Part shown: positions 8,001-18,334 of the stretch, piece after piece
Position numbering within the stretch: the first letter of the stretch is position 1
Layout of the letters: the number at the start of each line of letters is the position of its first letter
Assembly (NCBI GenBank): GCA_020831465.1
Contig: JAFIGI010000044.1
Location: 1 to 37,470, forward strand
From: Chlamydiales bacterium
GTDB taxonomy: Bacteria > Chlamydiota > Chlamydiia > Chlamydiales > JAAKFR01
Direction: 5' to 3'
Length of the DNA stretch: 37,470 nt
The notes under the pieces: generated by a model
Databases searched by the model: none
Told to the model about the DNA's origin: nothing
Seen by the model: the letters and a program-made list of their open reading frames with translations, nothing else
Position numbers and translations under genes: made by a program

Positions 8001-9229
8001 ATCTCCTCGAGCACATCCCATACCTCAGTCGCTCCCCTCTGGATCATCTTCTTAGCCGACCGGATCGTATAGACGTAGCCGAGCTCTTTTAACCGCTTGA
8101 CGATGAAAGGCTCAAATAGTTCAAGGGCCATGTCTTTCGGAAGGCCGCATTGGTTGAACTTCAACTCCGGCCCTACAATAATGACGGAACGGCCTGAATA
8201 GTCAACGCGCTTACCAAGGAGGTTTTGGCGGAAGCGTCCTCCTTTACCTTTGAGCATTTCAGATAGTGACTTGAGGGGACGGTTTCCGGCACCCATAACA
8301 GGATGGCCATGTCGCCCGTTATCGAAAAGGGCGTCAACCGCCTCTTGCAGCATCCGTTTCTCGTTGCGAACGATCACATCCGGCGTCTTCAAACGTAAAA
8401 TCGCCTTTAGGCGGTTGTTTCGGTTGATCACGCGGCGGTAGAGGTCGTTTAGGTCAGAAGTTGCAAAACGCCCACCGTCAAGAGGGACAAGAGGCCGCAA
8501 ATCAGGGGGGATAACAGGAATGGATTGCATAACCATCCATTCCGGTTTATTTGGCGAGGTGACGAACCCTTCGACGATTTTGAGGCGCTTCGCCAACTTC
8601 ATTCGCGCTTGCTGAGATTTAGTCCGGCGCAACTTCTCTTTAAGGTCGATTAGTAAGGCATCGAGATCCTCAGTACGTAAAAGGTCGGCAACAGCTTCCC
8701 CTCCCATTTTTGCTTCAAATGCTCCGCGCCCCCACTTCTCAACGGCATCCCGGTACTCGGCATCGTTCAGAAGTTGCTTGCGCTCGAGCTCTGTTTGACC
8801 GGGATCAACGACGACATACTCTTCGTAGTAAATGATGCGCTCGAGATCGGTCGAGGACATCCCTAAGACATTTCCGATGCGGGAGGGCATTGACTTGAAG
8901 AACCAAATGTGAACGACTGGTACAGCCAGCTCTATATGAGCCATTCTTTCCCGTCGCACCTTGGAAAGCGTCACTTCAACGCCACACCTGTCACAAACGA
9001 TTCCTTTGTGCTTGATCTTTTTGTATTTGCCGCATGCACACTCCCAATCTTTGGTCGGACCGAAGATCTTTTCACAGAAAAGTCCTCCTTTTTCGGGCTT
9101 AAACGTACGGTAGTTGATGGTTTCAGGCTTTTTGATCTCCCCGCGAGACCATTTATCTCGAATCACGGCATCTGAAGCGATGCCAATTTTCAGCTTATCA
9201 AACTGACTTTCTCGAGGCTCTTCAAACAT
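5087..9229 (-). CDS. rpoC: DNA-directed RNA polymerase subunit beta'
   Basis: 1380 residues, close to the usual bacterial length of about 1400. It forms half of the RNA polymerase catalytic centre. The N-terminal zinc site is C64-x-C66 ... C79-xx-C82. The Mg-binding catalytic loop NADFDGD is at residues 453-459. The second zinc site includes C880, C887 and C890 ([11 protein letters not shown]), with an earlier cysteine in EHDCGT. The trigger-loop/bridge-helix region ([16 protein letters not shown]) is intact. No large lineage insertion is obvious by eye. It follows rpoB by 45 bases that contain a small hairpin. Confidence 0.99.
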   Translation of the reverse strand: MFEEPRESQFDKLKIGIASDAVIRDKWSRGEIKKPETINYRTFKPEKGGLFCEKIFGPTKDWECACGKYKKIKHKGIVCDRCGVEVTLSKVRRERMAHIELAVPVVHIWFFKSMPSRIGNVLGMSSTDLERIIYYEEYVVVDPGQTELERKQLLNDAEYRDAVEKWGRGAFEAKMGGEAVADLLRTEDLDALLIDLKEKLRRTKSQQARMKLAKRLKIVEGFVTSPNKPEWMVMQSIPVIPPDLRPLVPLDGGRFATSDLNDLYRRVINRNNRLKAILRLKTPDVIVRNEKRMLQEAVDALFDNGRHGHPVMGAGNRPLKSLSEMLKGKGGRFRQNLLGKRVDYSGRSVIIVGPELKFNQCGLPKDMALELFEPFIVKRLKELGYVYTIRSAKKMIQRGATEVWDVLEEIIKGHPVMLNRAPTLHRLGIQAFEPVLIEGKAIRIHPLVCAAFNADFDGDQMAVHVPLSVEAQLETKVLMMAPDNIFLPSSGKPVAIPSRDMTLGLYYLMADPIYFPEKTKIFADQNEVLLALAAADNTLLFDERGNRSQRRDTTGRGLHIHEKIKVRIEGSIIETTPGRVVFNTIVPKQLGFQNYSLPSKRMSELILECYKKVGLEATVKFLDDLKDLGFSQATKAAISMGITDVRIPESKAQIISEAHKKVELVRKQYEDGIITGGERESKTISIWTEVSDTLSDALFKEISKIEDARHNPLYLMIDSGARGNKSQLKQLGALRGLMAKPTGEIIESPITSNFREGLTVIEYSISSHGARKGLADTALKTADSGYLTRRLVDVAQDVIVTEHDCGTLNAIEVAAIKQGQEELLPLKDRIYGRTVADDIYQPGDKSKLLAKAGDILTARQAEVIDDAGIESIRIRSALTCESRRGVCSKCYGLNLANGRQVGMGEAVGIIAAQSIGEPGTQLTMRTFHLGGIAAATFSPEIIVEKDGIAIYMDLRTVEDQEGNWLVLNKNGALHVVRDEGRTIEEYKKLLSTKSIEPLQTFPLELGAKILVEDGAHVKSGQKIAEVELHNIPIICDRPGYVKYEDLVEGISTEKEVNKQTGLVELIVKQHRGELHPQIAIYTDPEFKDLVGTYAIPSGAVLSVEERQSVKPGMLLARLPRGAIKTKDITGGLPRVAELVEARKPKDAAEIAKIDGVVDFRGVQKNRRIVVVRDETTGMEEEHLIPLTKHLIIQRGDHVIKGQQLTDGLIVPHEILEICGVRELQKYLVNEVQEVYRLQGVDINDKHIEIIVRQMLQKVRVIDPGDTTLLFGEEVHKKQFYEENRRTLEEGGKPAQAAPVLLGITKASLGTQSFISAASFQDTTRVLTDAACAGKTDYLMGFKENVIMGHMIPGGTGFETHHRVKQYLDREEVEELVFDFS

Positions 9230-9247
9230 TCACACACTCCACAATAG

Positions 9248-9269
9248 GGTAGTTATAAACGCAACTACC
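9248..9269 (-). other. Short hairpin in the rpoB-rpoC spacer
   Basis: GGTAGTT (9248-9254) pairs with AACTACC (9263-9269) around an 8-base loop, inside the 45-base gap between the rpoB stop and the rpoC start. It is not followed by a T-run on the minus strand, so it is more likely a processing or stability structure than a terminator. Confidence 0.35.
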
Positions 9270-9274
9270 GAAGG

Positions 9275-12200
9275 TTATTCTTCTTCAACTGTTAAAGGTC
9301 GGACGTCTAATCCAAGCCCTTGCATTTCTTTAATTAAGACATTGAAAGATTCAGGAGTCCCCGCATGGAGCAGGTTCTCCCCTTTTACAATCGATTCATA
9401 AATGCGCGTCCGTCCCGAAACATCATCGGACTTAACAGTTAGGATCTCCTGCAGCACATGCGCCGCTCCGTAAGCTTCAAGAGCCCATACTTCCATCTCT
9501 CCGAAACGTTGGCCCCCCATTTGGGCTTTACCACCCAAAGGCTGCTGGGTTACCAGTGAATAGGGTCCGATGGACCGTGCATGAATCTTATCTGCTACAA
9601 GATGGCTCAATTTGAGCATATAGATGTAGCCAATAACTGCACGGTTGTCGAAACGGTCTCCGGTCTTTCCGTCATAAAGAAACGACTTTCCGTCGTCGGG
9701 AAGCCCTTGCTCCCGCATCATCTCCCAAATGCGCTCTTCAGGAAAACCTTCGAAAACGGGGGTTTTCGCGTAAATTCCGGCCTTTTTAGCCGCAAATCCA
9801 AGGTGGGTTTCCAAGACCTGGCCAATGTTCATACGGGAAGGAACACCGAGGGGGTTGAGTATGATCTCAATTGTTTCCCCGGTTGGCAGGTAAGGCATGT
9901 CGGCCTCGCGAACAATTTTCGAAACGACGCCTTTATTCCCGTGTCTCCCTGCCATCTTATCCCCTACTTGAAGCTTCCTTTTCGAGGCAACGTAGACTTT
10001 TACTTGGCGGATTACACCGGGATCGAGGTCTGTATCACCTTTACGGAGCTGTTCAAGCTCAGTTTTGTGCTGCATTTCAAGCTTTTGAAACTGCGTTTCG
10101 AAATCGCGCAAGATCGTCCTCAGAAGGTCATAGATTTCATTGGACGGCATGATCAGGTCGATCGGATCCTCATGCTCCAGGGTCTCTATCAGATCCTGAT
10201 TGAAAGGAGTGCCTTGAGGAACGATCTCTTCGGCAGTTCGGCGGTGGATGATCGGAGCAGGCGATTTTTCATTGAGAAGGAGGGCACCCAACTTCTCATG
10301 GCGTTCCATCATCAAATGAAGTACTTTTTGCTTATATTCTTTCTGAAGATCTTTAAGGTGCGTCGCCTCTTCGACAAGCTCGTCATCGGTTTTCGAGAGC
10401 CGGTCGCGACGGCTGAAGACTTTCACATCCATCACGACCCCTTCCGTTCCGGGAGGGACAACAAGTGATGCATCCTTGACGTCGGCTGCCTTCTCCCCGA
10501 AAATCGCTCTTAGCAGACGTTCTTCAGGTGCCAGTTCGGTCTCCGACTTAGGGGTAATTTTCCCGACAAGAATATCTCCCTGTTTCACTTCTGCGCCAAT
10601 TCGGATGATTCCGTCTTCTCCAAGATTGGCAAGAGCCTCTTCAGAAACGTTCGGAATATCACGCGTAATCTCTTCCTTACCCAATTTAGTGTCGCGTGCG
10701 GTCAGCTCAAACTCTTCGATGTAGACGGATGTGTAAGCATCCTCACGAAGCAGCTTCTCAGAAAGGATAATCGCATCCTCGAAGTTGTACCCAAACCAGG
10801 GCATAAATGCGACCAGAACATTCTTGCCAAGGGCCACCTCCCCTTTGTCGGTTGCGGGACCATCGGCAATCACATCTCCGGCATGGATCTCATCGCCTAT
10901 ATTACAAAGGGGTTGTTGATTGATCGAGGTTCCTGCATTTGATCGCATGAATTTCTTCAGCTCATAAACCCTTTTCTCAAGAGGATTAGCTTTGGAGGCG
11001 ATGACGACTTGCAACCCGTCGACATACTCAACGATTCCATCTTCCTCGGCTATAACGACCGCTCCGGAGTCGCGCGCGGCGCGTGCTTCGAGACCTGTTC
11101 CCACAATAGGGGCTTCCGGTTTTAGAAGAGGAACGGCTTGACGTTGCATGTTCGAACCCATCAGGGCCCGGTTGGCGTCGTCATGTTCAAGGAATGGAAT
11201 CAGTCCGGTGACGATCGAAACGAGCTGCTTTGGAGAGACATCCATGTGTGTGACACGCTGTGTCTCGATTTCCAAAGATTCGCCCTTGTAGCGTGCCCAA
11301 CAGATCGAATCGACGAACATGTTGTACTCATCAAGGCGAGCCGAAGCCTGCGCAATGACACACTGCTCTTCCACATCGGCTGTCATATATTCGATCTCAT
11401 CGGTCACAATGCCGTCACGGACGATTCGATAGGGTGTTTCGATAAAGCCGAACTCGTTGATCTTCGCAAAAGAGGAGAGCGAGGTGATCAATCCGATATT
11501 CGGGCCTTCAGGCGTTTCGATCGGACAGATCCTGCCGTAATGGCTCGCATGCACGTCTCGAACTTCGAATCCTGCCCTCTCGCGGTTCAAACCGCCGGGG
11601 CCAAGCGCCGAAAGGCGCCGTTTGTGGGTCAATTCGGCTACCGGGTTAGTCTGATCCATGAACTGGGAGAGCTGCGAGCGACCGAAAAAGTCTTTAAGCA
11701 CACCGGCAAGTCCTTTTGCAGAGACGATTTTACCGGGGGTCAAAGTGTCGGAGGAGAAGTCGAATAGATTCATCCGCTCTTTGATGATCTTTTCCATGCG
11801 CGCCAAACCGACTCGGCACTGGTTTTGGATCAGCTCCCCGACAGAACGAACTCTTCTGTTTGCAAGATGATCAATGTCATCAACTTGTGTGTCTTCTGCT
11901 CCGTCTTTGAGTCGGATCAAGTATTTCAATGCGCCGATCACATCTTCCTTTGAAAGGGTAACGACAGAGAGCGTCTCATCGTTGATTTCAAATCCGAGTT
12001 TTCGGTTAAGTTTGTAGCGTCCAACCCGTCCTAAATTGTAACGCTTCGGATCAAAGAAAAGACGCATGATTACCGATCGGGCATTAGATAGCGTTGCCGG
12101 CTCACCAGGACGGATTTTTCGGTAGAAATCCTTCAGGGCCGCCTCATAAGAATCGGTCGGATCTTTAGCAAGCATCTTAATGATCGGGTGATTCTCATCA

Positions 12201-13039
12201 GCATCTTCTATGAGCTTCAAAGTATGGATACCCGCATCGACGATCCGCTTGAGCATTGCCGTGCTCAGCTTCTCACCCGCCTTTCCATAAACCAAACCGC
12301 TCTCAGTATCAGCGACATTATCCGCCAAGATTTTACCAACCAACATTGCGAAATCGCTTTCGCTTTTCACGCTAGCTTCAGAGACGGTAAAAAACTCCTC
12401 AATGATATCGGCATCCGATGAGTATCCGAGCGCCCGGATGAAAGTCGTCGCCAAAATCTTACGGCGCCGTTTCTTACGGTCGACATAAATATGGATTAGG
12501 TCGTTAAGGTCAAAAGCGGCTTCAAGCCAGCTGCCTCGGTAAGGAATGATGCGGAAAGCTGAAAGAATCATCCCCTTTGCGTGGCGTTCCTGCTCGAAAT
12601 TGATTCCGGGAGAGCGGTGGAGCTGGGAGACGATCACCCGTTCGGCGCCATTTATGATAAACGTTCCCTTCTCAGTCATTACGGGAATTGTTCCCATATA
12701 GACCTCTTCCTCTTTGATCCCAGTTTCATCGGTTAAGCGGAAGCGGACTTTTAAGGTGACATTGTAAGTGATCCCTCGACGAATGCACTCTTCAGGCGAA
12801 TACTTTGGAACGCCAAGATTATAGGAGAGGTATTCTAAAATGGTCTTTTCGTCATAGGATTTGATTGGGAAAATCTCATTGAAAACCTCCTGCAACCCGA
12901 TGTTTTCCCTATCTTCTGCAAATTTATCGGCTTGCAAAAACTGATCGTAGGATTTAATCTGAATTTCGATCAGATTAGGAAGGTCGATTATCTCTTCCTT
13001 TTTAACGAAGCTGACCCGATCCGGCCGTCTCTTTAGCAT
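9275..13039 (-). CDS. rpoB: DNA-directed RNA polymerase subunit beta
   Basis: 1254 residues. It forms the other half of the catalytic cleft and is the rifampicin target. The rifampicin-resistance region lies at about residues 449-490: [16 protein letters not shown] ... [15 protein letters not shown]. The residues corresponding to E. coli D516, H526 and S531 are all wild type (D, H, S), so no resistance substitution is visible at those sites. The conserved C-terminal [27 protein letters not shown] is present. The ATG has GAGGGAGC upstream. Its leader holds a long inverted repeat (13060-13138). Confidence 0.99.
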   Translation of the reverse strand: MLKRRPDRVSFVKKEEIIDLPNLIEIQIKSYDQFLQADKFAEDRENIGLQEVFNEIFPIKSYDEKTILEYLSYNLGVPKYSPEECIRRGITYNVTLKVRFRLTDETGIKEEEVYMGTIPVMTEKGTFIINGAERVIVSQLHRSPGINFEQERHAKGMILSAFRIIPYRGSWLEAAFDLNDLIHIYVDRKKRRRKILATTFIRALGYSSDADIIEEFFTVSEASVKSESDFAMLVGKILADNVADTESGLVYGKAGEKLSTAMLKRIVDAGIHTLKLIEDADENHPIIKMLAKDPTDSYEAALKDFYRKIRPGEPATLSNARSVIMRLFFDPKRYNLGRVGRYKLNRKLGFEINDETLSVVTLSKEDVIGALKYLIRLKDGAEDTQVDDIDHLANRRVRSVGELIQNQCRVGLARMEKIIKERMNLFDFSSDTLTPGKIVSAKGLAGVLKDFFGRSQLSQFMDQTNPVAELTHKRRLSALGPGGLNRERAGFEVRDVHASHYGRICPIETPEGPNIGLITSLSSFAKINEFGFIETPYRIVRDGIVTDEIEYMTADVEEQCVIAQASARLDEYNMFVDSICWARYKGESLEIETQRVTHMDVSPKQLVSIVTGLIPFLEHDDANRALMGSNMQRQAVPLLKPEAPIVGTGLEARAARDSGAVVIAEEDGIVEYVDGLQVVIASKANPLEKRVYELKKFMRSNAGTSINQQPLCNIGDEIHAGDVIADGPATDKGEVALGKNVLVAFMPWFGYNFEDAIILSEKLLREDAYTSVYIEEFELTARDTKLGKEEITRDIPNVSEEALANLGEDGIIRIGAEVKQGDILVGKITPKSETELAPEERLLRAIFGEKAADVKDASLVVPPGTEGVVMDVKVFSRRDRLSKTDDELVEEATHLKDLQKEYKQKVLHLMMERHEKLGALLLNEKSPAPIIHRRTAEEIVPQGTPFNQDLIETLEHEDPIDLIMPSNEIYDLLRTILRDFETQFQKLEMQHKTELEQLRKGDTDLDPGVIRQVKVYVASKRKLQVGDKMAGRHGNKGVVSKIVREADMPYLPTGETIEIILNPLGVPSRMNIGQVLETHLGFAAKKAGIYAKTPVFEGFPEERIWEMMREQGLPDDGKSFLYDGKTGDRFDNRAVIGYIYMLKLSHLVADKIHARSIGPYSLVTQQPLGGKAQMGGQRFGEMEVWALEAYGAAHVLQEILTVKSDDVSGRTRIYESIVKGENLLHAGTPESFNVLIKEMQGLGLDVRPLTVEEE

Positions 13040-13059
13040 GTGCTTGCTCCCTCGATTTG

Positions 13060-13138
13060 TACGCCATGTGTGGATTTTTTGTCATAGATGGCATGCCTTG
13101 GCTCGCTCCTCTTTGGCAAAAAATTTACACATGGCGTA
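13060..13138. repeat. 22-bp inverted repeat in the rpoB leader
   Basis: The arm at 13060-13081 (TACGCCATGTGTGGATTT...) matches the reverse complement of 13117-13138 at 20 of 22 positions, with a 35-base loop. It lies 21 bases before the rpoB start codon, so in the mRNA it would form a long stem just upstream of the ribosome site. It could be a regulatory structure of the leader or a relic of a small mobile element. No second copy was noticed in the window. Confidence 0.6.
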
Positions 13139-13175
13139 TTTGTATAAACGCAATTAAGACATATGTTTACAATCA

Positions 13176-13191
13176 AACGCTGCCTAGCGTT
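13176..13191 (-). other. Short palindrome in the rplL-rpoB spacer
   Basis: AACGCT (13176-13181) and AGCGTT (13186-13191) surround a 4-base loop. It sits between the rplL hairpin and the rpoB-proximal inverted repeat. The rest of this 295-base spacer is AT-rich; a weak minus-strand TTGAGT element near 13240 could belong to a separate rpoB promoter, but its -10 match is poor. Confidence 0.3.
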
Positions 13192-13275
13192 CGATCTAGA
13201 AACACGTGCCCATAAAGTCTGAATGATCAGGACTCAAAATTAAATTTTTTATAAAAGAAACTCCAAATAAACAAC

Positions 13276-13315
13276 CCGCACAAGCCCGAAAAAACATGAT
13301 TTTCGTCTTGTGCGG
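13276..13315 (-). terminator. Terminator or attenuator after rplL
   Basis: CCGCACAAG (13276-13284) pairs with CTTGTGCGG (13307-13315), with an inner CGAAAA/TTTTCG stem. On the minus strand it lies just after the rplL stop and is followed by a moderately T-rich GGTTGTTTATTT. In E. coli the same spot between rplL and rpoB holds an attenuator that sets the ratio of ribosomal protein to polymerase transcripts; a similar role is inferred. Confidence 0.65.
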
Positions 13316-13334
13316 AAAATGAAAACAGCGGCAA

Positions 13335-13727
13335 TTAGACGCCTTTCATTGTCGCCTTAGCACCGGCAGCTTCGATCTTTTTGACAATCTCTTCTGCTTC
13401 AGCTTTGGGCACGCTCTCTTTCAAGACTTTAGGAGCGCTTTCGGCGATCTCTTTCGCTTCTTTCAAACCTAGTCCTGTGATCTCGCGGACGGCTTTAATG
13501 ACGCCGATTTTCTTATCCGCCGGAACTTCAGTCAAAGTGACTTGGAAATCTGTCGCTTCTTCAGCGGCCGCCTCGGCAGCGGCGGGAGCAGCTGCAACCG
13601 CGACAGCGGCTGGAGCGGCGGCTGTGACATCCCACTCCTCTTCCAACATCTTCTTCAACTTAGCAAGATCTGTCACCTTAAGATCGCTAAGCGTTTTGAC
13701 AATTTCTTCTAAGCTTTCTGTAGCCAC
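13335..13727 (-). CDS. rplL: 50S ribosomal protein L7/L12
   Basis: 130 residues. It forms the flexible stalk that recruits GTPase factors to the ribosome. An N-terminal dimerisation domain (about 1-35) is followed by an Ala/Pro-rich hinge ([19 protein letters not shown]) and the C-terminal factor-binding domain with [23 protein letters not shown] standard GVIKxVR / GLGLKEAK signature confirms the call. It follows rplJ by 36 bases, as in other bacteria, and is followed by a strong hairpin before rpoB. Confidence 0.98.
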   Translation of the reverse strand: MATESLEEIVKTLSDLKVTDLAKLKKMLEEEWDVTAAAPAAVAVAAAPAAAEAAAEEATDFQVTLTEVPADKKIGVIKAVREITGLGLKEAKEIAESAPKVLKESVPKAEAEEIVKKIEAAGAKATMKGV

Positions 13728-13763
13728 TTTATTTACCTCTCATTAAAAAAAATTTAAATAATT

Positions 13764-14276
13764 CTAATCCTTCTTGCTCTTCTCTTCCAAGCAGTAGAGA
13801 ACACTTGTGAGGACAGCCTGAAAGGCTCCCACAGTTTGCGACATTGGCGCTTCGAAGAGACCAAGAATTTGCGCACGAAGCTCAGGCAGGCTTGGCAGTT
13901 TCGCAATCGCTTCCACTTCTTCGGCCGAACAAAATTCGCCTTCAATATGTCCACCTAAGACGGCGATTGACTTGTCATGATCATCACCATACTTGACGGT
14001 ACTCTTGGCCACACTTGTCACATCATCACGAGCAAATACGATACCGACATGTCCTTCAAGGTTACTGATATCGACCTCGATGCCCATTTCAAGGGCAGCT
14101 TTGATAAAGACGCGCTTGCGCACGACTTCAAACTCACCTCCAACCTCAGCCACATGGTCCCGAAACTGACGAGCCCTAGCAGCTGAAAAAGCCTGGTAGC
14201 GGGCGACGATAAAACCATTCGACCCTTCGATCTTTTCCTTAATCTCATCGAGGAGAAGTTGTTTTTCTGCTCTCAT
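13764..14276 (-). CDS. rplJ: 50S ribosomal protein L10
   Basis: 170 residues. L10 anchors L7/L12 dimers to the ribosome stalk base. The N-terminal RNA-binding domain carries LLDEIKEKIEGSNGFIVARYQAFSAARARQFRD ... VVRKRVFIKAALE, and the C-terminal helix that binds L7/L12 ends in a basic EEKSKKD. It lies 14 bases after rplA and before rplL in the usual order. The family is rather divergent in chlamydiae, which fits the modest similarity here; the position makes the call secure. Confidence 0.95.
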   Translation of the reverse strand: MRAEKQLLLDEIKEKIEGSNGFIVARYQAFSAARARQFRDHVAEVGGEFEVVRKRVFIKAALEMGIEVDISNLEGHVGIVFARDDVTSVAKSTVKYGDDHDKSIAVLGGHIEGEFCSAEEVEAIAKLPSLPELRAQILGLFEAPMSQTVGAFQAVLTSVLYCLEEKSKKD

Positions 14277-14290
14277 CTTAACCTCAATTT

Positions 14291-14989
14291 TTATACAGCT
14301 GGAATTTCACGAGGATCGATCTTGAGACCGGGACCCATCGTTGAGGAGATCGCAAGAGAAACAAAGTATTGCCCTTTTGCAGAAGCAGGCTTTGCCCGTC
14401 CGATCGCCGCCAAAAGTGTGCTTATGTTCTCTAAAAGCGCCCCTTTCGAAAAAGAGAGCTTTCCGACTCCGTTGTTGCAGACTCCATGGCGATCGAGCTT
14501 GAATTCGATCTTCCCTTTTTTAATTTCATTGATTGCCGTCGCGACGTCAGTCGTAACGGTTCCACCCTTAGGGGTTGGCATGAGGCCGCGCGGACCCAAC
14601 ACCTTACCTAGCTTTCCGACCTCCCGCATCATATCAGGCGTGGCGATCACGACGTCGAAGTCGGTCCATCCACCCTTCACCTTTTCGAATAGCTCGTCGC
14701 TGCCCGCGTAGTCTGCTCCGGCGTCAATCGCCTCTTGCATCTTTTCACCTGCAGCAAATACGAGCACCCGAAGCGTTTTCCCCGTTCCATTCGGTAATGA
14801 AACGGTTCCTCGCACGTGCTGATCAGATTTCTTTGGATCGACGCCTAATTTTACTGAAACATCGACCGTCTGATCAAATTTAACGGAAGGGCACTGCTGT
14901 AAAATAGCGACTGCCTCTTCAAGCGAATAGAGTTTATCCCGATTCACTTGAGACGCAATCTCCCGAATACGTTTGCTTTTACGTGCCAT
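14291..14989 (-). CDS. rplA: 50S ribosomal protein L1
   Basis: 232 residues, standard length. L1 binds 23S rRNA at the E-site stalk and in many bacteria represses its own operon by binding the mRNA. Signature segments are visible: [29 protein letters not shown], the [28 protein letters not shown] block, and the C-terminal [12 protein letters not shown]. It is separated from rplK by 111 bases with two hairpins, an unusually long gap for this pair. Confidence 0.98.
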   Translation of the reverse strand: MARKSKRIREIASQVNRDKLYSLEEAVAILQQCPSVKFDQTVDVSVKLGVDPKKSDQHVRGTVSLPNGTGKTLRVLVFAAGEKMQEAIDAGADYAGSDELFEKVKGGWTDFDVVIATPDMMREVGKLGKVLGPRGLMPTPKGGTVTTDVATAINEIKKGKIEFKLDRHGVCNNGVGKLSFSKGALLENISTLLAAIGRAKPASAKGQYFVSLAISSTMGPGLKIDPREIPAV

Positions 14990-15031
14990 TTATTTTCCTA
15001 TTCTTGAACATGTAGTATTCTGTTTACCTCT

Positions 15032-15078
15032 GAAGCAATTTTCCTAAGAGTGCTTCGCGGGTAACTATTCACTCCCGC
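15032..15078 (-). other. Two adjacent hairpins in the rplK-rplA spacer
   Basis: GAAGCA (15032-15037)/TGCTTC (15051-15056) and GCGGG (15057-15061)/CCCGC (15074-15078) form two stems side by side in the 111-base gap before rplA. One could serve as an L1 autoregulatory site, processing site or partial terminator. I see no decisive L1-binding consensus. Confidence 0.35.
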
Positions 15079-15100
15079 CCTATGACAGAGAGTCTCTACC

Positions 15101-15547
15101 TTAATCACTCTGGGTGTCGTGAATCGTTACAATATCAATTCCCATACTTTTGGCCGTTCCCATGACCATGCGCATTGCAGAGTCCATGGTACGAACGCCC
15201 ATATCCTGGTATTTTTTCTTCGCAATCTCTTCGACCTGTGACATCGTGAGCTTTCCCACCTTATCACGGTTAGGTGTGCTCGACCCTTTTTCAAGACCCA
15301 TCGTCTTTTTTATCAATTCCGGAACAGGAGGCTGTTTCGTAATGAAAGTAAAACTTTTGTCCGAAAAAACGGTAATCTCAACAGGAAGGATATCGCCAGC
15401 TTTGTCTTGGGTTTTCGCGTTGAATTCCTTGCAAAACCCCATGATGTTTACCCCTGCTGCACCCAGGGCGGGCCCAATGGGTGGGGCCGGATTTGCTTTT
15501 CCGGCCGGGATCTGTAATTTGATGATTTTGACGACTTTTTTAGCCAT
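15101..15547 (-). CDS. rplK: 50S ribosomal protein L11
   Basis: 148 residues. L11 binds the GTPase-associated centre of 23S rRNA. The N-terminal domain carries the conserved [33 protein letters not shown], followed by the flexible hinge and the rRNA-binding C-terminal domain with [19 protein letters not shown]. Length is slightly above the usual 141-144 because of a short C-terminal extension (HDTQSD). It starts the ribosomal half of the unit, downstream of nusG. Confidence 0.98.
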   Translation of the reverse strand: MAKKVVKIIKLQIPAGKANPAPPIGPALGAAGVNIMGFCKEFNAKTQDKAGDILPVEITVFSDKSFTFITKQPPVPELIKKTMGLEKGSSTPNRDKVGKLTMSQVEEIAKKKYQDMGVRTMDSAMRMVMGTAKSMGIDIVTIHDTQSD

Positions 15548-15644
15548 GGTGCCTTTTCCTTAATTTCTAACGCGCTATGCACATTATTTCTAATGGCGGA
15601 TCATTATAATTAGAGCGGGTTTTTGAAGATAGTCTTTTTATCTC

Positions 15645-16190
15645 TCAAGCTTCAGCTTCCGGCCCAACTTCTTCAACCTGCCAAAATTCGAGATCGTCTA
15701 CTCGTGTATCACGACCAAAAATAGAGACCATTACACTCAGACGCCCCTTTTCTCTGAATACTTCGAGAACGGTGCCGATGAAATTGACAAAGACGCCGTC
15801 GTTGATCTTGACCCGATCACCCGGTTCAAACTTATGCTTTTGAGTGACACCCTCCTTTTTAGATTCGAGATCTTCTAAAATTTCCTTCACTTCACTCTCA
15901 GTTAATGAAGTCGGCTTCTCTCCTCCTAGAAAATCGATCACCCCGGTTGTCGACTTGACGTACTGCCAGGTTTCATCGGTTAATTCCATTTTAATCAAGA
16001 TATAGCCTGGCCAAATCCGCTTTTCACTGATCTTCTGCTCCCCTTTTTTAACTTCCATTACATTTTCGGTCGGAAGCAGAACCTCTTCGATGAGGTCTAT
16101 CATACCTGCGGATTCGCGAAATTCCTCAAGAGCTTTCTTTACTTTCTTCTCTTGGGCGGTAAAGACTTGGACGACATACCACTTTTGCAT
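15645..16190 (-). CDS. nusG: Transcription elongation/antitermination factor NusG
   Basis: 181 residues from the ATG at 16190. This start is preferred over the in-frame ATG at 16220 because it begins MQKWYVVQVFTAQEKKVKK like the known chlamydial NusG, avoids overlapping secE and has AGGATAA upstream. NusG binds the polymerase clamp, reduces pausing and links transcription to translation and Rho. The N-terminal NGN domain includes WPGYILIKMELT and TTGVIDFLGG; the KOW motif is FEPGDRVKINDGVFVNFIGTVLEV. The C-terminus (DLEFWQVEEV) is characteristic of chlamydiae. Confidence 0.96.
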   Translation of the reverse strand: MQKWYVVQVFTAQEKKVKKALEEFRESAGMIDLIEEVLLPTENVMEVKKGEQKISEKRIWPGYILIKMELTDETWQYVKSTTGVIDFLGGEKPTSLTESEVKEILEDLESKKEGVTQKHKFEPGDRVKINDGVFVNFIGTVLEVFREKGRLSVMVSIFGRDTRVDDLEFWQVEEVGPEAEA

Positions 16191-16197
16191 GAAAAGA

Positions 16198-16449
16198 TTA
16201 TCCTGTAATAAATTTGACAAGTAAATTGACCCCTCCCAGAAAGCTTTGGATCAACAAATCGACTAAATAAACAAACATGCCGAATATGAATGTGCTCACC
16301 AAGACGATTTTGGTATAGCTCTTAAGCTCTTCTTTGCTCGTCCATTCGACCTTTTTGAGTTCCTGTTTCACTTCCCCAACAAAATTAATCACCTTGCGGC
16401 CTTGTAATTTTTTTGAAGAAGCTGACGATCGGCTTTTTTTAGCATCCAT
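16198..16449 (-). CDS. secE: Preprotein translocase subunit SecE
   Basis: About 83 residues from the ATG at 16449, which has AAGG upstream and gives the length usual in Chlamydia; a longer GTG start at 16497 lacks a ribosome site. SecE is an essential part of the SecYEG channel in the inner membrane. A basic N-terminus (KKSRSSASSKK) leads to the conserved amphipathic VKQELKKVEWTSKEEL helix and one membrane segment (IVLVSTFIFGMFVYLVDLLI). It is seven bases upstream of nusG, the standard order. Confidence 0.93.
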   Translation of the reverse strand: MDAKKSRSSASSKKLQGRKVINFVGEVKQELKKVEWTSKEELKSYTKIVLVSTFIFGMFVYLVDLLIQSFLGGVNLLVKFITG

Positions 16450-16585
16450 TTTTTGAATTGCCTTAGTGTTCGCGCGCTGCACTATTTTTGCCCTCACATG
16501 TGCCGTTTAAAGAAGGTCCACTTATACCTGAACAGCACATTGTTAAAAAGTTTTTAGACGCATTATAACCCTAATAATCCTAACT

Positions 16586-16659
16586 CGAGTGCGGAGGGAT
16601 TCGAACCCCCGACCGGCGGCTTTGGAGACCGCTGCTCTACCGGACTGAGCTACACACCC
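16586..16659 (-). tRNA. trnW: tRNA-Trp (CCA anticodon)
   Basis: Reading the minus strand, a complete cloverleaf forms: acceptor GGGTGTG/CGCACTC with two G-U pairs, D arm GCTC/GAGC, anticodon arm GCGGT-CTCCAAA-GCCGC (anticodon CCA, Trp) and T arm with GGTTCGAAT. Discriminator base is G. The 3' CCA is not encoded. Its place between tuf and secE is the chlamydial arrangement. Confidence 0.96.
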
Positions 16660-16675
16660 TTAGAGCCCGAAAGCG

Positions 16676-16701
16676 TGCGAGGGGAGTATCCTCCCCTCGC
16701 A
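16676..16701 (-). terminator. Strong hairpin after tuf
   Basis: An 11-bp perfect stem (TGCGAGGGGAG at 16676-16686 with 16691-16701) has a 4-base loop and starts eight bases after the tuf stop on the minus strand. No T-run follows, so it may serve partly as a 3' end stabiliser or processing signal before tRNA-Trp. Confidence 0.7.
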
Positions 16702-16708
16702 GATTTCA

Positions 16709-17893
16709 TTATTCGATGATCTTCGAGATTGTTCCGGCGCCGATTGTACGGCCGCCTTCACGAATTGCGAAGCGCATCCCCTCTTCCATCGCAACCGGAG
16801 TGATGAGCTCAGCTGTGATTTCGATGTTATCTCCCGGCATCACCATTTCAGTTCCAGCGGGTAACTCAACGGTACCTGTTACGTCTGTTGTGCGTAGGTA
16901 AAACTGTGGCCGATATCCCGTAAAGAAGGGCTTATGCCGACCGCCCTCATCTTTAGTCAAGATGTAGACGGCACCTTTAAACTTTTTGTGCGGAGTGACG
17001 GAACCGGGAGCGCATAGAACCATTCCGCGCTCGATGTCTTTCTTATCAACACCCCGGAGAAGAACCCCGACGTTTTCACCTGCGCGCGCTTCGTCAAGGA
17101 TTTTATTGAACATCTCAAGACCTGTTGCAACTGTGTCCCGAGTTTCTCCAAGACCGACAATCTGAAGCTTATCATTGAGCTTGACCGCTCCTCTCTCAAC
17201 ACGCCCGGTAGCAACAGTTCCGCGACCGGAAATTGAGAATACATCCTCGACCGGCATGAGAAAGGGTTTGTCAACTTCGCGCTCGGGAGTCGGGATGTTA
17301 TCGTCGACTGATTTCATCAACTCTTTGATGCTCTCGACATATTTTGGATCCCCTTCAAGAGCCTTAAGAGCTGAACCTTTAACGATTGGAGTATCTTTGT
17401 ATCCTTTCTCTTCAAGAAGTTCGGCAAGCTCCATCTCAACGAGGTCGATCAGCTCCTGGTCGCTTTCGCCGATCATGTCGCATTTATTCAGGAAGACGAC
17501 AATCTTCGGTACACCGACTTGACGAGCTAAAAGAATGTGCTCTTTTGTTTGAGGCATTGCACCATCTGTTGCCGCAACAACGAGGATTGCGCCGTCCATT
17601 TGGGCCGCTCCCGTAATCATGTTCTTAACGTAGTCGGCGTGCCCCGGACAGTCGACGTGCGCGTAGTGGCGCGAGTCTGTTTGGTACTCAACATGGCTAG
17701 AGTTAATTGTAATGCCGCGCTGTTTCTCTTCGGGTGTGTTGTCGATCGAATTGTAGTCGCGAAAAGAGGCGCCTCCAGCCTCAGCTAGCACCTTTGTGAT
17801 TGCGGCGGTTAGTGTTGTTTTACCGTGGTCGACGTGGCCAATCGTCCCGATATTAACGTGCGGCTTGGTCCTTTGAAATGTTTCCTTAGCCAT
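16709..17893 (-). CDS. tuf: Elongation factor Tu
   Basis: 394 residues, the usual length. EF-Tu delivers aminoacyl-tRNA to the ribosome with GTP. All G motifs are present: GHVDHGKT (about 18-25), DCPGHADY (80-87), NKCD (135-138) and the GSAL segment (about 173). The effector region [12 protein letters not shown] and the C-terminal [13 protein letters not shown] are standard. It sits between tRNA-Thr and tRNA-Trp, the chlamydial order, and ends at a strong hairpin. Confidence 0.99.
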   Translation of the reverse strand: MAKETFQRTKPHVNIGTIGHVDHGKTTLTAAITKVLAEAGGASFRDYNSIDNTPEEKQRGITINSSHVEYQTDSRHYAHVDCPGHADYVKNMITGAAQMDGAILVVAATDGAMPQTKEHILLARQVGVPKIVVFLNKCDMIGESDQELIDLVEMELAELLEEKGYKDTPIVKGSALKALEGDPKYVESIKELMKSVDDNIPTPEREVDKPFLMPVEDVFSISGRGTVATGRVERGAVKLNDKLQIVGLGETRDTVATGLEMFNKILDEARAGENVGVLLRGVDKKDIERGMVLCAPGSVTPHKKFKGAVYILTKDEGGRHKPFFTGYRPQFYLRTTDVTGTVELPAGTEMVMPGDNIEITAELITPVAMEEGMRFAIREGGRTIGAGTISKIIE

Positions 17894-17941
17894 TGATTGA
17901 ATCCTCTTTAAAATAGTTAAAGTTAATTTTTTAAATTCCTA

Positions 17942-18013
17942 TGCCCAGAATAGGAATTGAACCTACGACCGCTTGCTTACCATGCAAGTGCTCTACCACT
18001 GAGCTATCTGGGC
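17942..18013 (-). tRNA. trnT: tRNA-Thr (GGT anticodon)
   Basis: On the minus strand the acceptor GCCCAGA/TCTGGGC pairs perfectly, with D arm GCTC/GAGC, anticodon arm CTTGC-ATGGTAA-GCAAG (anticodon GGT, Thr) and T arm GTAGG-TTCAATT-CCTAT. Discriminator A; CCA not encoded. It lies just upstream of tuf and is probably co-transcribed with it. Confidence 0.96.
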
Positions 18014-18082
18014 ACAAGGGTACTCTTGAAAGCAGCACAGTCTACGTGATAAATCTAAAAAAAATCAACAGTTATCCTAATA

Positions 18083-18301
18083 TTAACGGTGTCGATATAC
18101 AATACGTGCTTTAGACAGGTCGTAGGGGGACATTTCAACGGTTACCCGATCCCCGGTCAACACGCGGATATTGCGCATGCGCATCTTTCCGCAAAGGTGG
18201 GCGATCACCGTCATCCCATTCTCCAGCACTACACGAAAATGCATGTTTGGGAGAAGCTCTTGGACAGCACCTTCCACTTTGATCATATCTTCTTTCGGCA
18301 T
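18083..18301 (-). CDS. infA: Translation initiation factor IF-1
   Basis: 72 residues from the ATG at 18301. A longer in-frame start at 18364 would lie upstream of the likely transcription start and has no family support. IF-1 is an S1-like OB-fold protein that binds the A site of the 30S subunit. The sequence shows [21 protein letters not shown] ... [37 protein letters not shown], typical of chlamydial IF-1. GAGGATA precedes the ATG, slightly close. It is the first gene of the minus-strand cluster. Confidence 0.95.
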   Translation of the reverse strand: MPKEDMIKVEGAVQELLPNMHFRVVLENGMTVIAHLCGKMRMRNIRVLTGDRVTVEMSPYDLSKARIVYRHR

Positions 18302-18334
18302 TATCCTCTTTATGTCTCCTTGAGAAAAAGAAAG

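Noticed and set aside
9581-10468. Long plus-strand open frame of 295 residues
   Set aside because: It lies wholly antisense within rpoB, has no ribosome site or recognisable motif, and is explained by the codon pattern of rpoB.
11138-11767. Plus-strand open frame of 209 residues
   Set aside because: Antisense to the rifampicin-region part of rpoB; a mirror of conserved coding sequence.
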